Assembly: GCA_964419095.1 (NCBI GenBank)
Contig: CAYQOG010000025.1
Location: 1-12,170 of the forward strand
Source of the DNA: JAKAVK01 sp964419095
GTDB lineage: Archaea; Micrarchaeota; Micrarchaeia; Micrarchaeales; CABMGC01
Reading direction: 5' to 3'
Length of the DNA: 12,170 nt
This document shows positions 1 through 5,937 of the stretch, piece by piece; within the stretch, counting starts at the first letter, position 1, and every line of letters starts with the position of its first letter. Position numbers and translations under genes: made by a program. The notes under the pieces were generated by a model. The model saw only the letters and a list, made by a program, of their open reading frames with translations. It did no database searches and was not told the DNA's origin.

Positions 1-714
1 TTATCAGCAATATGTAGATATGGAGTATGCTACAAAGAGAGGCATAAAGGTCTTAAATTGTCCTTCATTCAGTTCCAAGGCAGTCGCTAATCTTACTATA
101 GGATTTATCCTTTCACTTACTAGAAAGATCAAGGCCGCAGATAGATCAATAGAGAAAGGCGCATGGCATAAGAAGCCATACGAAGGCATTGAGATAGAAG
201 GCAAGGTTCTTGGGCTAATAGGCTATGGAAATATTGGAAAGAGGTCGGGGACCTTGCCGAAAAACTCGGAATGATAGTACTTTATTCAAATTCTAACAGC
301 ACTAAAAGCGCGATTGAGAAAACTGTAAAGAATTCTGACATACTTTCGCTTCATTTGCCGTTAAACGAAAAAACAAAACATATGATAGATGCCAGAATGT
401 TTGCATTGATGAAAAAAGGCGCATATTTTATCAACGTCTCAAGAGGCGGAATAGTAGACCAGAAAGCCCTGATAAAGGCACTGAAGTCAAAACGAATTGC
501 CGGTGCCGCTCTAGATGTCTTTGAGGGCGAACCGGTTAAGGAGATGGACAGTGGAATCGCAAAGGACATAATAGAACTAGCAAAGATGGATAATGTAATT
601 ACAACCCCACATATTGCTTATAGGACTGAAGAGACTAGAGAAAGACTTGGAGATGAGATGGTAAGGAACATTAGATCATGCGTCGAAGGCAAGCCAATAA
701 ACGTTGTTAATTAG
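1..714 (+). pseudogene. D-2-hydroxyacid dehydrogenase (SerA-like), 5'-partial and frameshifted
   Basis: NAD-dependent oxidoreductase of the D-2-hydroxyacid dehydrogenase family (phosphoglycerate dehydrogenase, glyoxylate/hydroxypyruvate reductase and relatives). The reading frame is open at the window edge (YQQYVDMEYATKRGIKVLN...), so the N-terminus lies outside. The Rossmann motif GYGNIG is encoded just before position 240. Just after it, the frame that starts the gene runs into a stop at 272-274. The family sequence resumes one frame over, where GTC GGG GAC CTT GCC at 244-258 gives V-G-D-L-A, and this continues to the stop at 714. One missing base around 242-244 (AGG GTC read as AG GTC) explains it. 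The downstream part keeps the catalytic Arg (NVSRGG), Glu (FEGEP) and His (TTPHIA). A recent mutation and an assembly or sequencing error are both possible. If it is an error, the enzyme should be active. The exact substrate cannot be told. The gene is visibly A+T-richer than most neighbours. A Nudix gene follows 23 bp downstream on the same strand. Confidence 0.85.
242..246 (+). other. Probable single-base deletion (frameshift site)
   Basis: The codon series GGA AAT ATT GGA AAG AG- GTC GGG GAC restores the expected family sequence (GNIGK-R-VGD) if one base, probably a G in AGG|GTC, is added here. Upstream codons start at positions of phase 2 (20, 23...), downstream codons at phase 1 (244, 271...), which is what one lost base produces. 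Confidence 0.75.
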
Positions 715-737
715 TATACAATAAAGTTGAGGATTTC

Positions 738-1280
738 ATGGGAAACGAATTCGTCGAAATGGTCGATGTGGTAGACGAGAACAACAGGGTAATAGGAGAA
801 GCTCCAAGAAAAGGGATACACAAGACCGATAAGCTCCACCGCGCTGTGCATATCTTCCTGATTGACTCGCAGGGGAGGCTCTGGATAGAGAAGAGAGGGC
901 CAAACACGGACACGCTTCAAGGGCACTATGACTGCTCCGCTGCGGGTCATGTGGAAAAAGGAGAGAGCTACGAGCATGCCGCACAAAGGGAAGCGATGGA
1001 GGAATTAGGAATAGAGGATCTCGAGTTCAAGCACGCATTCGATATGAAGGCGAGCGCACAGACATTGAATGAATTCCTGCGATTCTATGTTGCTCGATCG
1101 GACAAGCTGCCGAGGCTGCATCCTGATGCTGCCTCACAGGAAAGGTATACAATTCCTGAAATAGAAGAGAAAATGAAAAGTGGGGAGACGTTCACTCCGA
1201 CCTTTCCAGATTTCCTGAAATGGGTCAAGGAAAACGTTCCAATCAAAGACTCCAGGCCCAAGGCAGGAAAAGTAGTATAA
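738..1280 (+). CDS. Nudix hydrolase, IPP-isomerase-like (YfcD type)
   Basis: 180-residue Nudix-fold protein. Such enzymes cleave nucleoside-diphosphate-linked substrates with Mg2+. The complete Nudix box GX5EX7REUXEEXGU is present at residues 70-92 (G70, E76, R84-E85, E88-E89, G91). Before it come a VDENNRVIG segment and an LHRAVHIF segment, which are typical of the subfamily annotated as isopentenyl-diphosphate-isomerase-like Nudix proteins. True type 1 IPP isomerase signatures (the Cys motif TNTCCSHP and the WGEHE glutamate motif) are not seen, so I do not call it an isomerase; the substrate is unknown. The ATG at 738 has a weak GAGGA ribosome-binding site at 729-733. It may be co-transcribed with the dehydrogenase upstream (23-bp gap). 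Its last 38 bp overlap the tail of the convergent protease gene. Confidence 0.85.
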   Translation: MGNEFVEMVDVVDENNRVIGEAPRKGIHKTDKLHRAVHIFLIDSQGRLWIEKRGPNTDTLQGHYDCSAAGHVEKGESYEHAAQREAMEELGIEDLEFKHAFDMKASAQTLNEFLRFYVARSDKLPRLHPDAASQERYTIPEIEEKMKSGETFTPTFPDFLKWVKENVPIKDSRPKAGKVV

Positions 1281-2757
1281 TTATAATGATGAAGAGTATC
1301 GCGATCCACTTTATGTACCTTGGCCTTATCCTGTTGTTGTATATCCTGAATCCGTCGAAAAGGGGCACTGGCAGTATGTTGAACACGGCTATGTAGAAGT
1401 TGAGCAGCAGCGAGAGGCCGAAGAAGTCATAGAGGAATTGCGCCGCTGTCGCAAGTATGCCGTTGTTTATAGGCACGCTCTCCTCACCCAGGTATACGCC
1501 TATCTTACCCGTCGCGTTTGCCCTGATCGCATAGCTGCCGTTGTTAGTTGCAAGCGTCACCGTTGAGAAAGGCATGTCATTGGCGGCTGCGGCCTGAAGG
1601 TCGGCTATGCTGTGCACCTGCTGATTGTTCCAGCTGTAGAGCAGCGAGCCAGGAGGTATGACGTTCTGGGACGGAGAGCCGGGCACCGTGCCTGATATGT
1701 AGACATAATTGGCGGTCACATAGGGCAGCACCAGGTATATCACAGCAGCGAACAGGACGCAGGAAACCATTGCGAGGAAGAAGTTGAACGATACCCCTGC
1801 AATGGATATCTTGTCCTGCTCTATGCGCGGGAGCTTCCTCACCTGCTTTTCGTCTGGTTCCACGAAAGCGCCAGGAGGGATTATGCCGAAGACTGGGAGT
1901 CCGAGAGCCTTTATCACAAGCTTGTTCTTCCTTATCATCACTCCGTGCGAGAATTCATGCAGTGTTATGACGAAGATTATTGCAAGGACCAGAGGGAGCA
2001 GTATCTCGGGCTTCAGTATAGCCGCGAGGAAGATAGGATAGCCCGCAGGACCGGGAAGCTGCGGTATGGGAGCCTTGACAAGGCCTGCAGGGGCAGGAGT
2101 TGCGATTGCCACCAGCGAGATGAATAGTCCGTGAAGGAAGAGGAGTACTATAAGTATCAATTCCCCTATGAACCAGAAGATGAATCCGCCAACTACGGAT
2201 ATTACAGGGAATATTATACTGATGTAGTTTATGACTCCGGCGCTTGGAGTGTATGTTGCGGCTGTAGATTGGGAGTTGAACTGCGGTATCGCGATGATAT
2301 TGGTCGCCTGCGCGAGGAATGGAAAGACAAAGAGGTTTATCAGTATTATTGAGACGATTCCCAGAGCGAGCATCTTCTTGCTCACGTATTTCCTGAAGAA
2401 TATGTAGGTGAGAAGCCCGAAGCTCACTACGAATCCCCAGTCGACTATCCACTGCCACTGCTTGAGATACTTCTTGGTGAGATTGTCTATGAAGTTTATG
2501 CCGCTCTTGGTGCGGATCACGAAGAATCCATACGCTCCAGGAACATCGAGTATGTATTTTATCGAGATGCCAGCGGCTATCATGGAGATGATCCCCAGGA
2601 GCAGTTTCATATACGCGGCGACATAAGGCAGATAGTTCCTCAGGCATACCAGTGAGAGAAAGCAGAGGATCGCAACAAACAGTGCGGCCGTCACCCTCGT
2701 GTGAGTAAAGATGCCCTCAGGCTGTTTTTTTTGTCGCTTGGCAGTGGCTCTGGCCAT
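1243..2757 (-). CDS. Site-2 protease family (M50) intramembrane zinc metalloprotease
   Basis: 504-residue polytopic membrane protein of the S2P/M50 family. These enzymes cut transmembrane segments of substrates, often membrane-tethered regulators, inside the lipid bilayer. The zinc motif HExxH is H267-E-F-S-H271 inside a hydrophobic helix. The partner motif NxxPxPxxDG is at residues 460-469, with D468 as the presumed third zinc ligand. Between the two core motifs lies a PDZ-like stretch (about residues 355-415, beginning VYISGTVPGSPSQN), as in PDZ-containing S2Ps. Several additional N-terminal hydrophobic helices (about 22-40, 50-70, 105-122, 128-150, 180-220) precede the core, so the protein is longer than minimal S2Ps. 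A basic N-terminus (ARATAKRQKKQ) suggests a cytosolic start. The substrate is unknown; the divergently transcribed MBF1-FEN1 genes give no clear clue. A TATA-like TAATATTAA (reverse strand, 2798-2790) could drive it. Confidence 0.9.
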   Translation of the reverse strand: MARATAKRQKKQPEGIFTHTRVTAALFVAILCFLSLVCLRNYLPYVAAYMKLLLGIISMIAAGISIKYILDVPGAYGFFVIRTKSGINFIDNLTKKYLKQWQWIVDWGFVVSFGLLTYIFFRKYVSKKMLALGIVSIILINLFVFPFLAQATNIIAIPQFNSQSTAATYTPSAGVINYISIIFPVISVVGGFIFWFIGELILIVLLFLHGLFISLVAIATPAPAGLVKAPIPQLPGPAGYPIFLAAILKPEILLPLVLAIIFVITLHEFSHGVMIRKNKLVIKALGLPVFGIIPPGAFVEPDEKQVRKLPRIEQDKISIAGVSFNFFLAMVSCVLFAAVIYLVLPYVTANYVYISGTVPGSPSQNVIPPGSLLYSWNNQQVHSIADLQAAAANDMPFSTVTLATNNGSYAIRANATGKIGVYLGEESVPINNGILATAAQFLYDFFGLSLLLNFYIAVFNILPVPLFDGFRIYNNRIRPRYIKWIAILFIIIIILLFLPWAWSL

Positions 2758-2770
2758 ATTAGCACTCAGA

Positions 2771-2809
2771 TTTATTATGTAATGCGATACTTAATATTAT
2801 TGTAGGAGG
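2771..2809. promoter_or_regulatory. Divergent promoter region, S2P / MBF1-FEN1, with MBF1 Shine-Dalgarno
   Basis: The 59-bp space between the S2P start and the MBF1 start is A+T-rich. TTTATTAT at 2771-2778 fits a TATA box for the rightward operon (start site expected near 2800). TTAATATTA at 2791-2799 could serve the leftward gene. GGAGG at 2805-2809 is a strong Shine-Dalgarno 7 bases before the GTG start at 2817. TATA assignments are by eye. Confidence 0.5.
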
Positions 2810-2816
2810 GGATTGA

Positions 2817-3278
2817 GTGTACGACTGCGACGTCTGCGGAAATTCGACAATGGTGGCATATGTTGTTGAGATGGAAGGAGCGAGGATGACGCTTTGCGAG
2901 AGATGCGCAAAGGGAAAGATTCCTATGCAAGTGCTTGGAGAGGAGCGGCAGCAGCGCAGGGGAATTTCGATGAAAGCCGCTGCGCCTGAGGAGCCTGAAT
3001 TCGTCTCCGATTATGGAAAGCGCGTAAGGAATGCAAGGGAGGCAATGGGCATGCCTGCCCGTGTGCTTGCAGAGAGGATAAACGAGAAGGAGAGCGTAAT
3101 AATAAGAGTGGAGAACCAGCGGATGCTTCCAAACGAGACCCTCAGGAAGAAGCTTGAGAAGGAACTCGGCATAAAGCTGATGGAGCAGGCGCAGAAGGGC
3201 AAGGGAAGCGTGCCCATGGCAAGCAATGAGCCATTTACCCTTGGCGACACGGCAATAAGGAAGGAGAAAAAGCAGTGA
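2817..3278 (+). CDS. Multiprotein bridging factor 1 (MBF1) homologue
   Basis: 153-residue transcription cofactor family protein. Archaeal MBF1 combines an N-terminal zinc ribbon with a C-terminal Cro/XRE-type helix-turn-helix; in eukaryotes MBF1 bridges activators and TBP, while in archaea the role is less defined and may involve ribosomes. The ribbon cysteines are C4-x2-C7 and C27-x2-C30. A charged linker follows, then an HTH domain at about residues 60-118 starting VSDYGKRVRNAREAMGM. The start is GTG: an in-frame TGA lies immediately upstream at 2814-2816, and GGAGG is correctly spaced, so no earlier start is possible. Only 6 bases separate it from the FEN1 gene, implying one transcript. 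The tail after residue 125 (MEQAQKGKGS...) looks disordered. Confidence 0.92.
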   Translation: MYDCDVCGNSTMVAYVVEMEGARMTLCERCAKGKIPMQVLGEERQQRRGISMKAAAPEEPEFVSDYGKRVRNAREAMGMPARVLAERINEKESVIIRVENQRMLPNETLRKKLEKELGIKLMEQAQKGKGSVPMASNEPFTLGDTAIRKEKKQ

Positions 3279-3284
3279 ATAAGC

Positions 3285-4343
3285 ATGGCCGTTGATCTGG
3301 GAAAGTTTGTGGCTGAGGTCAAGAAAGGGATAGAGTTCGAGGACCTTGCCGGAAAGACCATAGCGATAGACGCTTTCAACACCATTTACCAGTTCCTCTC
3401 GATAATAAGGCAGCCTGACGGCTCGCCGCTTATGGACTCGAAGGGAAGGGTCACAAGCCATCTCTCGGGCCTTCTCTACAGGACGACAAATCTAATTGAA
3501 TACAAAATAAACCCGATATTCATCTTCGACGGCATACCTCCTGAGCTGAAGAGGAAGACCCTTGAGGCAAGGGCCGCAAGGAGAGTGGAGGCAACGGTGC
3601 AATGGGAGAAGGCGAAGGCCTCAGGCATGCTTGAGGAGGCAAGGATGCATGCTGTGGCGAGCACGAAGATAAACAAGGAGATAGTGGAGAGCTCGAAGCA
3701 GCTCCTTGACCTGATGGGAGTGCCTTACATACAGGCTCCCAGCGAGGGAGAGGCGCAGGCTGCGCACATGGTGAGGAAAGGATTGGCCTACGCAAGCGCA
3801 AGCCAGGACTACGACTCCTTCCTCTTCGGTGCGGACGCCGTCATAAGGAATTTCACGCTTACCGGCAAAAGACGCCTTCCAAAGAGGAACATGGTGGTGG
3901 ATGTCAAGCTGGAAAGGATAATCCTCAAGGATCTGCTTGAGAGCATGGGAATAAACCTTAAGCAGCTGATCTGGCTTGGGATGCTGGTTGGCACGGACTT
4001 CGATTCAGGAATAAACCGCGTTGGGCCGAAGACCGCGCTGAAGATAGTCAAGGAGGCGAAGAGCGTAAAGGAGGTGGAGGATTACGTGAAGTTCAAGTAT
4101 GAAGAAGAGTTCGATACTGATGCAGGCACAGTGGAAAGGATCTTCACAAACCCGGACGTGGTCGACATCAGTATGAATGATTTCAATGCCCTGATGAACA
4201 AGGGAGCGCCGCACACGAAGGAATTGCTCAAGTTCATGTGCGACGAGCACGGCTTCTCCGAGGAGCGGATATCCAAGTACGCTGACAAGCTCGCAGACGC
4301 AAAAGCGGGAAAAGGGCAGAAAGGAATCGGAGGATGGCTATAG
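3285..4343 (+). CDS. fen: Flap endonuclease 1
   Basis: 352-residue structure-specific 5' nuclease that removes RNA/DNA flaps in Okazaki-fragment maturation and base-excision repair, working with PCNA. All seven conserved acidic metal ligands are visible: D29 (IAIDAF), D82 (FDGIPPE), E154 and E156 (APSEGEA), D175 and D177 (SQDYDSF), and D238 (GTDFDSG). The helix-hairpin-helix region follows (GINRVGPKTALKIV). The length is normal for archaeal FEN1. The C-terminus ends QKGIGGWL (345-352), which fits a PCNA-interacting motif QxxhxxWh, although the last position is Leu rather than aromatic. The ATG at 3285 gives the expected MxVDLG beginning. It is the second gene of the MBF1 operon, and a T6 run follows the stop. 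Confidence 0.96.
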   Translation: MAVDLGKFVAEVKKGIEFEDLAGKTIAIDAFNTIYQFLSIIRQPDGSPLMDSKGRVTSHLSGLLYRTTNLIEYKINPIFIFDGIPPELKRKTLEARAARRVEATVQWEKAKASGMLEEARMHAVASTKINKEIVESSKQLLDLMGVPYIQAPSEGEAQAAHMVRKGLAYASASQDYDSFLFGADAVIRNFTLTGKRRLPKRNMVVDVKLERIILKDLLESMGINLKQLIWLGMLVGTDFDSGINRVGPKTALKIVKEAKSVKEVEDYVKFKYEEEFDTDAGTVERIFTNPDVVDISMNDFNALMNKGAPHTKELLKFMCDEHGFSEERISKYADKLADAKAGKGQKGIGGWL

Positions 4344-4356
4344 CGTTACTGCCATC

Positions 4357-4362
4357 TTTTTT
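4357..4362 (+). terminator. T-run terminator after FEN1
   Basis: Six consecutive T at 4357-4362, 13 bases after the FEN1 stop and before the next gene, fits the oligo-T signals that end archaeal transcripts. No hairpin is needed or obvious. Confidence 0.45.
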
Positions 4363-4391
4363 AAGCTTCCTAATCTTATACTATCTGTGAA

Positions 4392-5099
4392 ATGATGAAT
4401 CTTAATGACGGTTCCAAGCTTGGAATGATCGGGTCCGGCATGCTCGCGATAGGCTTTGCGATAGTCTTTGCGGTAGGCATATGGACTGCGCTCTATGTCT
4501 TCGCTGCAGTTGCGCCTCTTCTCACGGGTGCCAACGGCGCTGTCACCGCAAATTCGGTCAATTCCACACAGCTGGACTTGCTGGCCCAGCAGGCATCAGT
4601 CGGTTTGGCGAGTCTAGTCCTGATACCCGAGATCATCTTCCTTGTACTTGTGATAATCGGAATGGTCCTGCTAGGCCTTGCCCTCGCCGCCTATGGAAAG
4701 AAGTACGGCAGCGCGGGCATGGTGAAGAACGGCTATTACGGCGCCGGAGCCATGGTAGTTGGATTCTTCATGGCCATACTCTTCACGGGCTTAATTCAGT
4801 TAATATTCGGAATATTGATGATTGCCGGTGCGGTGCTGCTCGCGCTGGGTTTCAAGAGCCTGTCTGAAGCAGCCAACTACAAGAATCTCACATACTACGG
4901 TTACGCCATCGTGGCAGCTGCAGTGTTCCAGGCGATTTATGTGCCGCTCGGCGTAGTGGTATTTATCATAGTCTCTACGATACTTTTCATAGCCTTCAGG
5001 AACCTTGGAAAAGGAGCCACCGAGACGAATCCATTTGATACTAATCCGTCTGCGGTGGTCAAGACTCCACGGCAGCCGGCCAGGAAGAAAAAGCAATAG
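4392..5099 (+). CDS. Polytopic membrane protein of unknown function
   Basis: 235-residue hydrophobic protein with about six predicted membrane segments: residues 14-40, 72-100, 117-137, 139-155, 168-184 and 186-203. The loop between the first two (about 41-71) is polar and Ser/Thr/Asn-rich. The C-terminal 30 residues are soluble and end in a basic KTPRQPARKKKQ. Glycine-rich helices and short YGKKYG-type turns recall archaeal families of small uncharacterised membrane proteins (for example DUF973-like), but I cannot assign a family. Two ATGs in tandem (4392, 4395) and another at 4425 leave the start uncertain; there is no clear Shine-Dalgarno. The T-run at 4357 suggests separate transcription from FEN1. 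The 39-residue basic gene follows 8 bases after its stop, so the two are probably co-transcribed. Confidence 0.8.
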   Translation: MMNLNDGSKLGMIGSGMLAIGFAIVFAVGIWTALYVFAAVAPLLTGANGAVTANSVNSTQLDLLAQQASVGLASLVLIPEIIFLVLVIIGMVLLGLALAAYGKKYGSAGMVKNGYYGAGAMVVGFFMAILFTGLIQLIFGILMIAGAVLLALGFKSLSEAANYKNLTYYGYAIVAAAVFQAIYVPLGVVVFIIVSTILFIAFRNLGKGATETNPFDTNPSAVVKTPRQPARKKKQ

Positions 5100-5107
5100 G
5101 TGCTTTT

Positions 5108-5227
5108 ATGCAAAAAACCGTGAGCAAGAAAAAGCGATGGGTAGGAAAGAGATACAGGAAGGTAACGAAGCGCGCCAAGCTCAGAAAGGAAGCAAGGAAG
5201 CGCATGAAGCTCCACAGGAAGAGATAG
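5108..5227 (+). CDS. Very basic 39-residue small protein
   Basis: A short ORF starting at ATG 5108 and ending TAG 5225-5227 fits exactly between the membrane-protein stop (5099) and the stop of the convergent gene (5231). AGGTG at 5098-5102 overlaps the previous stop and is a plausible Shine-Dalgarno 5 bases upstream, suggesting translational coupling. The product has 12 Lys and 9 Arg in 39 residues, one acidic residue (E28), and W11 and Y16 near the N-terminus. From residue 17 on it would form a single strongly positive helix. Composition and size resemble tiny ribosomal proteins such as eL41 or nucleic-acid-binding peptides, but I see no convincing sequence match. Another frame is also open across this purine-rich stretch, so it could be spurious. 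Confidence 0.6.
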   Translation: MQKTVSKKKRWVGKRYRKVTKRAKLRKEARKRMKLHRKR

Positions 5228-5230
5228 CAA

Positions 5231-5812
5231 TTACGCTATATCAGTGTACATGCGGTCGTTGAATTCGTATGCCGTTGTCTCCGCATCCTCCTTTACGCCG
5301 AGGCTCCTCAGGAGCTGGTCCCTGTCGTTGAAGGAGGAGATCATGCCCCTCTCTATGTTTATGGCTGTTATCTTCTCGTTAAATTCGTAGTATACGACGA
5401 ATGACCTCTGGTTCTCTCCTATTACTATTATTATCTTCGTGGAAGGATTGCCCAAGGCCACAAGTATGCTGCAGAGGAGCGTGGCCTTGTCGAAGAGATC
5501 GCCGGCGCCGTAGGCGATTGTCTGGCCGGGCTTGAGCCAGAATTGCACGGGCAGCGTGACGTTTACTATCGAACCTTTTACAAAATCGTATGCGAGCTGC
5601 GCAGCTGCGCCGAAGTTCTCGTCGTAATTGTAATCTGGGAATTTCGAGGAGATGAGTGCTGCCACACCCTTGACAGATTCGTCTGAAGGCATCACGAGCT
5701 TTGGCAGCTCAGCAACATAGAGCCCCTCCTGTTCCTCTATGTACTCCTTGTACTTCATTATTATTTCTAGATACAGGCTGTTGTACTTCTTGAGAAGCTC
5801 GCTCTCGTCCAT
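5231..5812 (-). CDS. Transglutaminase-fold protein lacking the catalytic residues
   Basis: 193 residues from the ATG at 5812; a TTG 7 codons upstream is possible but no ribosome-binding site supports it. The central part follows the transglutaminase-like pattern: a helix AYDFVKGSIVN (about 74-84), a short W-containing segment (FWLKPGQTIAYG), then GAGDLFDKATLLCSILVALG (102-121), which matches the usual GxGDCxDKAxLLxSLLRALG. The nucleophile Cys is Leu106 here. The strand that normally carries the His reads QRSFVVYYEF (135-144), and the Asp strand reads TAINIERG (149-156), so no triad is recognisable. The N-terminal 60 residues look helical and charged. There is no signal peptide or membrane segment, so it is probably cytoplasmic. 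It may be a binding or scaffold protein. It is divergent from asnS and convergent with the 39-residue gene, 3 bases apart. Confidence 0.75.
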   Translation of the reverse strand: MDESELLKKYNSLYLEIIMKYKEYIEEQEGLYVAELPKLVMPSDESVKGVAALISSKFPDYNYDENFGAAAQLAYDFVKGSIVNVTLPVQFWLKPGQTIAYGAGDLFDKATLLCSILVALGNPSTKIIIVIGENQRSFVVYYEFNEKITAINIERGMISSFNDRDQLLRSLGVKEDAETTAYEFNDRMYTDIA

Positions 5813-5883
5813 AATGCCCCATAATGGTATCAACGGAAAGGGATATTACCGTATGCTTAAGGTGCGGCAGGCACGACTTGCAG

Positions 5884-5896
5884 TATATAAATATAA
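5884..5896. promoter_or_regulatory. TATA box region between transglutaminase-like gene and asnS
   Basis: TATATAAATATAA at 5884-5896 is a strong TATA element. Rightward, a start site near 5910-5918 would lie just ahead of the GTG/TTG start candidates of asnS at 5929/5938. Read on the other strand (TTATATTTATATA) it could also serve the leftward gene, with a leader of roughly 45-50 bases. The element lies inside the longest open frame of asnS, which argues against a start upstream of it. Confidence 0.55.
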
Positions 5897-5937
5897 ACAT
5901 CGTTCATACAATACTCATTGTCATATCAGTGATTAGA

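Noticed and set aside
738..1280. Type 1 isopentenyl-diphosphate isomerase
   Set aside because: The Nudix box is complete, but the isomerase-specific Cys and Glu motifs are absent; the WxSAAGHV-like context fits generic IPP-isomerase-like Nudix hydrolases.
1955..2647. 230-residue leftward ORF inside the protease gene
   Set aside because: It lies wholly inside the S2P gene in another frame, is low-complexity His/Arg/Ser-rich and lacks family features.
2775..3461. 228-residue leftward ORF opposite MBF1 and the FEN1 start
   Set aside because: It is antisense to two clearly real genes and has no recognisable domain; it arises from the purine-rich codon use of the sense strand.
5813..5937. tRNA or small RNA gene in the spacer before asnS
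   Set aside because: No cloverleaf or stable hairpin could be traced; the spacer is explained by divergent promoters.
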